Shown here one piece after another: positions 25,582 to 33,700 of a stretch of 64,000 nucleotides of DNA; within the stretch, counting starts at the first letter, position 1; each line of letters opens with the position of its first letter. The position numbers were made by a program, and so were the translations under genes. Below the pieces are notes generated by a model. It was not told where the DNA came from. It saw nothing but the letters and a program-made list of their open reading frames with translations, and searched no databases. The DNA comes from Bacteroidota bacterium. GTDB lineage: Bacteria > Bacteroidota > Bacteroidia > Chitinophagales > Saprospiraceae. The stretch lies in assembly GCA_030147525.1 (NCBI GenBank), contig JASBVF010000007.1, forward strand, positions 124,001 through 188,000, read 5' to 3'.

Positions 25582-25708
25582 AATTTTAAAATATTCCGGA
25601 CTTTCGTGCCCGGGTTGTTTTTTGAGCTAAAAAAAGCCCGTGTTACGTTGTTTTCAAAATTTTGGCTAAAATAGCGCAAGTTGCCATAACTTGGCTTTCA
25701 CAGTCATC

Positions 25709-25795
25709 AAAGTTCAAAGGTTTAAAAGTTGAAGAGTTTAAAAGCTCACCGATAAACTGGTTCGTTAAACCATTCAACTCTTAAACCCTTAAACC
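25709..25795 (+). repeat. Hairpin of 8-nt words (AAAGTTTA type)
   Basis: Left units are AAAGTTCA, AAGGTTTA, AAAGTTGA, AGAGTTTA, AAAGCTCA; right units are GTTAAACC, ATTCAACT, CTTAAACC, CTTAAACC. It lies in the divergent spacer, ending 10 nt before the dioxygenase ATG. Confidence 0.82.
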
Positions 25796-25804
25796 TAATT
25801 AAAT

Positions 25805-26323
25805 ATGCCAATCGCAAAACCTTTCAACCTGCATCAATGGATCGAGGACAACCGTCACCTCCTTCAGCCGCCTGTCGGCAATAAGCAAATTTATATGAAC
25901 AATGACGACTACATCGTCATGGTCGTCGGTGGCCCGAATGGCCGCAAGGATTATCACTGGGAAGACGGCGAAGAACTTTTTTACCAACTCCAGGGCGATA
26001 TCACCGTTAAAATTATCAACGAAGACGGTAAACCCGAAGACATCCACATCCGGGAAGGCGAGATGTTCCTGCTGCCGCCCCGCATCCCGCACTCGCCGCA
26101 GCGCCCTGCCAACACGGTCGGCCTCGTCATCGAGCGCTACCGCAATCCCGGCGAGATTGACAAACTGATGTGGTTCTGCGACAACTGCCATGAAAAATTG
26201 TACGAGGCAGGCTTCCCGCTCAAGGACATCGGCACCCAAATCAAAGCTGCCATTCAGGAGTTTATGTCCTCCGAAGAACACCGTACCTGCAAGCACTGCG
26301 GAACGGTGATGGAGCGTGTTTAA
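25805..26323 (+). CDS. haaO: 3-hydroxyanthranilate 3,4-dioxygenase
   Basis: This cupin dioxygenase opens the ring of 3-hydroxyanthranilate to give the precursor of quinolinate (NAD synthesis) or of 2-aminomuconate breakdown. Iron ligands H51, E57 and H96 are present (YHWEDGEELFYQ and PPRIPHSPQRP). The bacterial form's second metal site is intact as C125-x-x-C128 and C162-x-x-C165. The length of 172 is typical. With kmo at 17.3 kb, two of the kynurenine steps are encoded in this window. The stop codon is followed after 1 nt by a word hairpin. Confidence 0.95.
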   Translation: MPIAKPFNLHQWIEDNRHLLQPPVGNKQIYMNNDDYIVMVVGGPNGRKDYHWEDGEELFYQLQGDITVKIINEDGKPEDIHIREGEMFLLPPRIPHSPQRPANTVGLVIERYRNPGEIDKLMWFCDNCHEKLYEAGFPLKDIGTQIKAAIQEFMSSEEHRTCKHCGTVMERV

Positions 26324-26324
26324 A

Positions 26325-26395
26325 AGGATTGAAGGATTGAAGGATTGCAGGGTTGCATTCCTCCTGTCCTCCAATCCTTCAATCCTTCAATCCTC
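26325..26395 (+). repeat. Hairpin of 8-nt words (AGGATTGA / CAATCCTT)
   Basis: Left units are AGGATTGA, AGGATTGA, AGGATTGC, AGGGTTGC (26325-26356); right units are CAATCCTT, CAATCCTT, CAATCCTC (26372-26395). It fills the gap between haaO and the lpxH-type gene. Confidence 0.88.
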
Positions 26396-26399
26396 TCAA

Positions 26400-27167
26400 A
26401 TGACAAAAACCTACTTTGCCTCCGACTTCCACCTCGGCACCGACGGGCGCCTGACGAGCAGGGAGCGGGAGCGCCAGATCGTACGCTGGCTGGATAAAAT
26501 TGCACTGGATGCGGCGGAGTTGTACCTCGTTGGAGACGTTTTCGACTACTGGTTCGAATACCGGAAAGTGGTGCCGAAAGGCTACGTCCGATTGCTTGGA
26601 AAGCTGGCGGAACTTCGGGAAAATGGCCTGCCCATTTATTTTTTCACCGGCAACCATGACATGTGGATGTTCCGCTACCTGGAGGAAGAACTGGGAATTC
26701 CGATTTACCGGGACCCGGTCGTTCGGGAGTTTGGCGGCAAGAAATTCTACATCGGCCACGGCGACGGACTTGGACCGGGCGACTACGGATACAAGTTCAT
26801 CAAGGCTGTTTTTTCAAATCCCGTTTGCCAGTGGCTTTTCGAGCGCCTGCATCCCAATGCAGGGCTTTGGCTGATGACTACGTTTTCCGGGACGAGCCGG
26901 AAGGCCAATCCTTCCGATCCAAAATTTCACGGCGAAGAGAAAGAACGGCTCATTCAGTTCTGCAATGATCAGCTCGACCTGGCGGATATCGATTACTTCA
27001 TTTTTGGACACCGGCACCTGCCCATCGACTACACACTGAAAAACGGGAAAAGCCGTTATATCAACCTTGGGGATTGGGTGGTGTTTAATTCTTACGCAGT
27101 GTTTGATGGTGAAAGACTGGAACTTAAATTTTTTGAAAATGCGCAGGGCAAAATATTTGGCCGTTAG
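26400..27167 (+). CDS. lpxH: UDP-2,3-diacylglucosamine diphosphatase (LpxH-type metallophosphoesterase)
   Basis: LpxH hydrolyses UDP-2,3-diacylglucosamine to lipid X in lipid A synthesis. Metal-binding motifs are in order: ASDFHLG (D, H), LVGDVFDYWFEY (GD), TGNHDMW (GNHD), YIGHGDG (H) and IFGHRHLP (GHxH). The ATG at 26400 gives 255 residues; the longer frame is hairpin DNA. LpxH-like genes next to haaO appear to be a recurrent arrangement in Bacteroidota. Its last 29 nt overlap the start of the next gene. Confidence 0.88.
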   Translation: MTKTYFASDFHLGTDGRLTSRERERQIVRWLDKIALDAAELYLVGDVFDYWFEYRKVVPKGYVRLLGKLAELRENGLPIYFFTGNHDMWMFRYLEEELGIPIYRDPVVREFGGKKFYIGHGDGLGPGDYGYKFIKAVFSNPVCQWLFERLHPNAGLWLMTTFSGTSRKANPSDPKFHGEEKERLIQFCNDQLDLADIDYFIFGHRHLPIDYTLKNGKSRYINLGDWVVFNSYAVFDGERLELKFFENAQGKIFGR

Positions 27168-27987
27168 CTGTTGGCTTTTAGCGTTTGGTTGTTTTGTTTC
27201 AAATGCAAATTGCCAGAGTGACCCGCCGGATTTCCTGACGGAGGGAGGCGGGCGTTACGAACTGCTCTACACAATTCCGGTCAAAGCGAAAGATTTCACA
27301 ACTGACAAACTCCAGAATATTTACCTGCTTACTCCTGACAATGAGGTGATCAAATACACACCCGGCGGCCAGGAGCAGTTCCGCTACCCCAACAAAACGC
27401 TGGGCGATGCGGCCTTCCTTGACGCCACGAATCCCTTTCACCTCCTGCTTTTTTTTCCTGACTATCAAACCGTGTTAACCCTCGACCGGACGATGAACCT
27501 CAGCGGGCAGTTCAACCTTCAGCAATTCGGTTTTTTTCGGGTAAATGCCGTCGGCATGGCCAGTGACGGGCGGCTTTGGGTGTACGACGAGGTGAATTTC
27601 AGGTTGAAAAAAATCGAATCGGACGGCACAGTCGTGACCGAAAGCGGTGATTTGAGTCTTGTTCCCGGCAAAACCATTCGCCCAAACTTTTTGGTGGAAA
27701 AGGGACAAATAGTCTATCTTAACGATCCAAATCAGGGAATTCTCGTTTTTGATGTCTTTGGGCAGTACCAAAAAACACTGCCGCTAAAGCATCTGAAGGA
27801 GTTCCAGCTGTTCGATGATCAGCTGATTTATTTCACCGAAAACCAGCTAGTTTCATTTCATCTGAAGGCCCTGATTGACAAGCCAATCAGGTTGCCCGAA
27901 GGTGTTAACTCCGGGGATAAATTGAATGTACAAAAAGACAAATTGTACGTACTGGGCCGGGAAGGATTAAAAGTGTACAAATTTTAA
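27139..27987 (+). CDS. Exported beta-propeller-like protein of unknown function
   Basis: It has 282 residues from the ATG at 27139, inside the end of lpxH (29-nt overlap), so it is probably translationally coupled. The N-terminal MRRAKYLAVSCWLLAFGC is a signal peptide. The rest consists of repeated blade-like units (KLQNIYLLTPDNEVIKYTPG, VGMASDGRLWVYDEVNFRLKKI, GQIVYLNDPNQGILVFDVFG), suggesting an NHL-type propeller. Part of the signal peptide is encoded by the same GCCGTTAGCTGTTGG words seen in an intergenic hairpin at 21455. Confidence 0.75.
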   Translation: MRRAKYLAVSCWLLAFGCFVSNANCQSDPPDFLTEGGGRYELLYTIPVKAKDFTTDKLQNIYLLTPDNEVIKYTPGGQEQFRYPNKTLGDAAFLDATNPFHLLLFFPDYQTVLTLDRTMNLSGQFNLQQFGFFRVNAVGMASDGRLWVYDEVNFRLKKIESDGTVVTESGDLSLVPGKTIRPNFLVEKGQIVYLNDPNQGILVFDVFGQYQKTLPLKHLKEFQLFDDQLIYFTENQLVSFHLKALIDKPIRLPEGVNSGDKLNVQKDKLYVLGREGLKVYKF

Positions 27988-28042
27988 GTGCATGTTAACT
28001 TGTGCTTAAAGTTACAAATGGCTCAATTTTTCGTGCTTTTGT

Positions 28043-28050
28043 TATTTTTG
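28043..28050 (+). promoter_or_regulatory. Predicted -7 box for psd
   Basis: TATTTTTG followed by CCCCCC lies 25 nt before the psd ATG at 28075 and supports that start over the in-frame GTG at 27988. No -33 TTG is evident at the expected distance. Confidence 0.45.
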
Positions 28051-28074
28051 CCCCCCGTTAAAAATTGTTTAACA

Positions 28075-28722
28075 ATGAAAATTCATAAAGAAGGTCACAA
28101 AATCCTATTGACGCTTGTCCTTATTCTGGCTGTCGTCAACGTTTCGGTGAACTATTTCTGGCCGGAATGGCTGACGTTTTCGGGAGTTGTTTCCCTTGTA
28201 GTTTTCCTGCTGGTCTTGCAGTTTTTCCGCAACCCACGCCGGGAAATCGTCATCTCTGATGACAACGTCGTCTACGCTCCTGCGGATGGCAAAATCGTTG
28301 TCATTGAAGAAACGCATGAAAATGAGTACTTCAACGACAAACGCCTCCAGGTTTCCATCTTTATGTCACCTACCAACGTTCACGTGAACCGCAACCCGAT
28401 CAGCGGTACGGTGAACTACTTCCGTTATCACCCCGGCAAGTACCTCGTAGCCTGGCACCCAAAGTCGTCCAGCGAAAACGAACGTACAACGGTCGTCATC
28501 GATAACGGCGAGGATGAGGTGCTGATGCGCCAGATCGCAGGTGCCCTGGCTAAGCGTATCGTCAACTACTGCGAAGAGGGACAGATGGTGCTTCAGGGCG
28601 CTGACATGGGTTTCATCAAATTCGGCTCCCGTGTGGATTTGTTCCTGCCGCTCGATGCTAAAATCGAAGTGACCATGGGCCAGAAAGTGAAAGGCAATAA
28701 AACGATCATCGCAAGATTGTAA
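28075..28722 (+). CDS. psd: Phosphatidylserine decarboxylase family protein
   Basis: Psd makes phosphatidylethanolamine. The proenzyme cleaves itself at a Gly-Ser bond to create the pyruvoyl group; that site is FIKFGSRVD near residue 185. Other family marks are the N-terminal membrane pair, FFRNPRRE, YAPADGKIVVIE, IFMSPTNVHVNRNPISG and WHPKSSSENERT. The length of 215 residues is that of the short, archaeal-type form common in Bacteroidota. A glycosyltransferase-like membrane gene follows by 12 nt and is probably cotranscribed. Confidence 0.93.
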   Translation: MKIHKEGHKILLTLVLILAVVNVSVNYFWPEWLTFSGVVSLVVFLLVLQFFRNPRREIVISDDNVVYAPADGKIVVIEETHENEYFNDKRLQVSIFMSPTNVHVNRNPISGTVNYFRYHPGKYLVAWHPKSSSENERTTVVIDNGEDEVLMRQIAGALAKRIVNYCEEGQMVLQGADMGFIKFGSRVDLFLPLDAKIEVTMGQKVKGNKTIIARL

Positions 28723-28734
28723 TCAACCTTTCCG

Positions 28735-30258
28735 ATGAAAAAAGCACCGGCTTACCGGCAATTGGAGGAAAAGTGGAAGTCCCGCTTTTCCTCCCGTTTT
28801 TTTCAGCAAAAACTTCCCGGCATTTTACTGTGGCTCACGCCTGCGCTGCTTTTTATCTACACTTCCCTGCGGGCCGACCTGCTTTCACTGACCCACGACG
28901 AGGCCGGCTCCTTCACCATCTGGACGAATTACAACATTTTCCAATGCCATTTTGACCCCAACTGCTGGGGCACCGCCAATCTTCACTGGCTCTACGTGCT
29001 GCTGATGAAGCCTGCCGTTTGGCTTCTGGGCGATTCGGAATTTGCGATCAGGCTGCCTGCACTACTTGGGCATTTGATTTATCTCTTTTTTTCTTTTAAA
29101 CTGGTAAAATGGCTGACCGGCAAGCAGCCTTGGCTGACGCTGCTGGGGTTTGTTATGTTAAATTTCAGCCCCTACCTGCTCGACTTTTTCTCCCTGGCCC
29201 GGGGCTATGGCCTGGCAGTGGCCATGATGATGATGAGCCTGTATTTTTTCGCCCGATGGCTGGAGGCAAAGCGCCGTAGCGATTTGCTGAAAACATTTGG
29301 CGGGGCCTTTCTTGCTATCCTGAGCAATTTCACGATGTTGAATTTTTACGCATGCCTGCTGGCCGTCATGGCCGGGGTTGTGCTGGTTGATTTTTTTCAA
29401 AAAAAGGAAACCCGCCGGGCGGTTCTGGCAGAGGTGGCCGCTGTAACGGTACTGTTTTCGGGCGTACTTTTTTGGTTGCTGTACCGGCCCATCGGCGTCT
29501 TGCGGGAGCGGGGAGAATTTGAATATGGCGCCGGGTCGTTTGGAAATACTGCGCATTCGTTGATCAAGACAAGCCTGTACGGTGAGCGATACCTGAAAAT
29601 GTACAACGTTGAGCTTTTCGGGGGGATTTTACTGCTGCTGCTGCTCGGGTCAGCCGTTTTGGCCTTACGGCATTTTTTAAAAAAACCTTTGGAGCCACGG
29701 CATCAGTTCTGGTTGGCGGTGGTGATATTGCCCTTTCTGGTAAGTCTTGCGACCATCGTCCAGCACTTCCTGCTGGGCTCTCAATACCTTGTCAACCGTA
29801 CAGCGTTGATGCTCCTGCCGCTGACCATACTTCCCGTTTTTGCCGGGTTGAGTTTTTATTTTAAAACCAAAAGGCCAGTCTGGAAGATGGGCCTGCCCGT
29901 GCTCATCGGCATTTTTTGTGCCGGGCATCTGCTGCGGTCGGCACAGCTGCAGTACACCAGTGAGTGGGGTTACGACGCACGGACGGAAGATATGCTGAAG
30001 TATTTGGATGAAAAATTGCCGGCAGGCACGAAAATAAAATTAGGAGTCCACTGGCTTTACCACCCTTCCAGCAGTTATTATTTTAAAACCGTGCCGTACG
30101 ATTTCGCTGTCGAACCGCTTACCTATTCCAAGGAACTCCGCACGGACGATTATTACGACTACTACTACGTACAGCCTTCTGACACGACCGCACTCCACCC
30201 GAATTATGTTTTAGAAAAACAATTTTCCTGGGTAGGCTGCCTGATGCGCCGCAAGTGA
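28735..30258 (+). CDS. GT-C type membrane glycosyltransferase (PMT/ArnT-like)
   Basis: The 507-residue protein has about ten to twelve hydrophobic helices from residue 28 to 420 and a soluble C-terminal part. The first external loop carries LTHDEAGS, matching the catalytic acidic motif of GT39/GT83-like glycosyltransferases that use polyprenyl-phosphate sugars. The acceptor is unknown (lipid, LPS or protein). It follows psd closely, suggesting an envelope-lipid unit. The C-terminal end has a Tyr/Asp-rich stretch (DDYYDYYYV) that is compositionally odd. Confidence 0.75.
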   Translation: MKKAPAYRQLEEKWKSRFSSRFFQQKLPGILLWLTPALLFIYTSLRADLLSLTHDEAGSFTIWTNYNIFQCHFDPNCWGTANLHWLYVLLMKPAVWLLGDSEFAIRLPALLGHLIYLFFSFKLVKWLTGKQPWLTLLGFVMLNFSPYLLDFFSLARGYGLAVAMMMMSLYFFARWLEAKRRSDLLKTFGGAFLAILSNFTMLNFYACLLAVMAGVVLVDFFQKKETRRAVLAEVAAVTVLFSGVLFWLLYRPIGVLRERGEFEYGAGSFGNTAHSLIKTSLYGERYLKMYNVELFGGILLLLLLGSAVLALRHFLKKPLEPRHQFWLAVVILPFLVSLATIVQHFLLGSQYLVNRTALMLLPLTILPVFAGLSFYFKTKRPVWKMGLPVLIGIFCAGHLLRSAQLQYTSEWGYDARTEDMLKYLDEKLPAGTKIKLGVHWLYHPSSSYYFKTVPYDFAVEPLTYSKELRTDDYYDYYYVQPSDTTALHPNYVLEKQFSWVGCLMRRK

Positions 30259-30743
30259 AGGGGGATACAAGTGTTTTTTTGAAAAAAATATTTCATCAAA
30301 TTTTGAATTAAAATCCAGACAGACAGCGAATTGTTTGGCTGTAAGCAGCATGTTAAGTTTTGATTTTTTTTAAAATCACCGGAAAATGAAGCGGTTTGGC
30401 ACTGTTTTTTGATAAATATTTATGCCCTCCGACTGAAGACCAATTATTCCGCTTTTCGGATCTGTTGGTTTTCATACTGTTTTTCACCTTAATTAAGATC
30501 GTACAATACTGACACTCACCTCCCACCTGGATAGCACCCGGCTGTTAATGCTTTGGCAGGCATTAAACTTTGGCCAAGGTTCTGTTTTCCTGATTTAGCA
30601 CCTCAGCCCTGTTGGAAACAGCTTAGTAACACGAACACCCTATACCTCCCCGTATTTTTTTTAGAACAAGCAGGCCATTTCCCCCCTCTCATTTAATAAA
30701 AGTCTGCCACAGGCTTGGACAGGCTACATAAATATCAAAAACT
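30259..30743 (+). other. 485-bp spacer before the first giant secreted protein
   Basis: AT-rich non-coding DNA with no convincing ORF. One small hairpin, TTAATGC/GCATTAA at 30545-30566, is visible. I see no clear -33/-7 pair and none of the word-repeat elements common in the first 27 kb. It probably holds the promoter and leader of the 1961-residue gene. Confidence 0.5.
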
Positions 30744-33700
30744 ATGACTGGCAAATCTCTCATCCTGGGATTAATGCTGTGCTTTGCGACACTCACTCCG
30801 CTTTTTTCCCAAAACTGCGACTGCATTTCTACTGGCAATTGCCCCGTTCCAATCACTGATAACGGCACCTTTAATGGAATGCTGGATGTAACGGTGAATG
30901 GCGCCAACGACCTCGGCTCTAACCCGCTGACTTCCGTCTGTTTTACAATCACACACACCTGGATCGGAGACCTCAGCGTCTCACTCACCTCGCCCAATGG
31001 CACGCATTACCTGCTGATGGCTGACGTAAACAACAACTACGGAGGTTGCGGCACTCAACAGGATAACCTGGAGGTATGCATCGTGCCGGGGACGAATCAT
31101 CCGCTGACAAACAATACGGAATATCAATGTAACTCTGCACCCTGCTCGGTGGGCACCTGCTGCCTGAACGGCAACTGGACAGTAGCCTGCGGCGGCGTCG
31201 TTGATCCGCTTACGGGAGCACTTCAGGCGCCTAACTGCGACCTGAATGACTTTAACACGCCCGGAGCTCCGGCGAACGGAACCTGGATACTGACCGTGAA
31301 CGATGTCTGTAACATGGACACGGGGGTGTTGCAAAATTTTACACTCAATTTTGCCAACGGCACCCAGTCATGTATCTCCTGCGATGCGGACGGAGGCGTT
31401 CTTGATTCGATCAGTGTGACGAGTTGCTTCGGTGATCCGGATCTGCTGCTCGACATTCCACCGGATTATGGAAATGGGTCCGGGCCTGATTCCTCTAACT
31501 ACGCTTACGCCTACGTCATTTCACAAAATGGAGTCATTCTGGCAATTGATTCCGTTGCAGATTTCACCAATCAGCCCGAAGGGGTTTATCAGGTGTGCGG
31601 TCTGTCATACTACATTCCGGACTCTGCCAAAATTGATATGCTCATCGGCCTCGATACGGCGACTGCTTTTGCGCAGGTCGCTTCGCAAACAGCTCCGTTC
31701 TGCGGTGATTTTTCACTGAACTGCATCACGGTGACGGTATTGCCGGAAATTCAGCCTACACTTATCGATACTACTATTTGTGCAGGGAGTTGCATCATGG
31801 TTGGCGGCCAGTCAGTTTGCAGCTCGGATACGCTGATACTCCAATCCTGGCAGGGATGTGACAGTATCGTCCAGGTAATCCTGACACCCATCGCTCCGGA
31901 TACCGTCAGCCAGGCGGTGACGGTTTGTGAGGGCGGCTGTGTGACGGTTGGCGGCCAGAGCTACTGCGCTCCGGGACCACACTTCGTTACACTGACGAAC
32001 TGGCAGGGCTGCGACAGCGTGGTTCACTTGACGATGACCGAACGGGTCGTCGATGCTGCCATCAACCCGGCTAACCCGCCGGCGATCACATGTACGAATT
32101 CTTCCGTAACGCTGGATGGTTCGTCTTCCACGCCTTCCGGTGCAGCCTTTGCATGGTCGGGGCCCAATGGTTTTTCAAGTACTCAAACATCAATATCTGT
32201 TATTATTCCAGGGACATATACACTAACAATCACTGACAACACTCTTAACCCTGCATGCACTTCGACGGCTTCCGTAACGGTTTCGGATGGCATTTTGCCA
32301 CCCGATATTTCCGTTGTCGGATCAGCTCCACAAGTTTGTGCGGGGGCCTCCTTTGATCTTTCCACCCTGAATGTTCAGGATGCAAATAATACCGATCCGG
32401 TGATCACTTTTCACAGTGCGACGCCGGCGACGCCGGCAAACAAGCTCAGCAGCACATCCGTTTCACCGGCTGCAACGACTACCTATTATATTTTAGCCAC
32501 CAAGGGCACCTGCAAGGATGAAATCAGTGTGGTGCTAAACGTACTCACGCCGCCAACCTCCGACTTCTCGGTGACTTCGCCGGTTTGTGTCAATGATGCA
32601 GCTTTGGTCAGTCACAACGGTACGGCGACCAGCAATGCCGTTTTCACCTGGGATTTTGACGGTGGAAATGCCAGCCCGGGTACCGGAGGTGGTATGCAAA
32701 GTGTGACCTGGTCAACGCCGGGAGACAAAACCGTGACGCTTTCAGTAGAGGAAAACGGCTGTATTTCAACGGTCCATTCCGAAACAATCACCGTGCAGGG
32801 TGCCATCCAGGATCCGGTAATTTCCTGCGATGTGACGACTTCAAGTATTGAATTTTCCTGGGAAAACGTGCTTGGCGCATCCGGTTACAACGTGACCCTG
32901 CTTTCGGGAACTGCCGGCACCCATCAGCCTGCAAACAATACCTACCTCGTTACCGGCCTCAATCCGGGAGATCAGGTGTCCATTCAGGTGGAGGCTGTTA
33001 CCAGCAATGTTTGTGGAAATACAGTTGCTTCGCAAACCTGCACTGCGCAGGCGTGCCCGACGGTAACCATCGATATCCAGCCTGTCAGCGACATCTGCCT
33101 CACGGCTGCTACCACTGCTTTTGATCTATCGGCCACGGTTACCGGTGGCAATGGCAACGGTGTGTTGACCTGGTCAGGCGACGGCATCACGAATGCAGGC
33201 TCAGGAACTTTCGACCCTGCGCAAGCCAACCCTGGCGCTAACTCCATCGTGGCGACCTACACGCAGGACAACTGCATTTTTACAGAGCAAATCATCATAA
33301 ATGTATACGAAACGCCGGTGGCGGACTTCAACGTCGCTTCTACCATTTGTGTGGATGACGCAGCAACGGTGACTTTCACGGGTTCCGGTTCGGGGTTGAC
33401 CTACAACTGGGACTTTGGCGGCGGCACAGCCACGCCCGGCACCGGTGCAGGACCGCATCAGGTTACCTGGCCGGGTAGCGGCAGTCACACCATTTCACTC
33501 ATCGTGGAAAATGCGAACGGCTGTACCTCCGATGCTGCTACGGCTACCGTCGTCGCAGATGAACCATTGGCGGAGCCAGTCATCACCTGCAATGCAACAA
33601 CTTCGAGTGTATTGTTTTCCTGGGACGCCGTGCCCGGAGCAACAGCTTACAACGTGACAGTGCAGTCCGGTCATACCGGCACGCAGCCGTCACCAACTTC

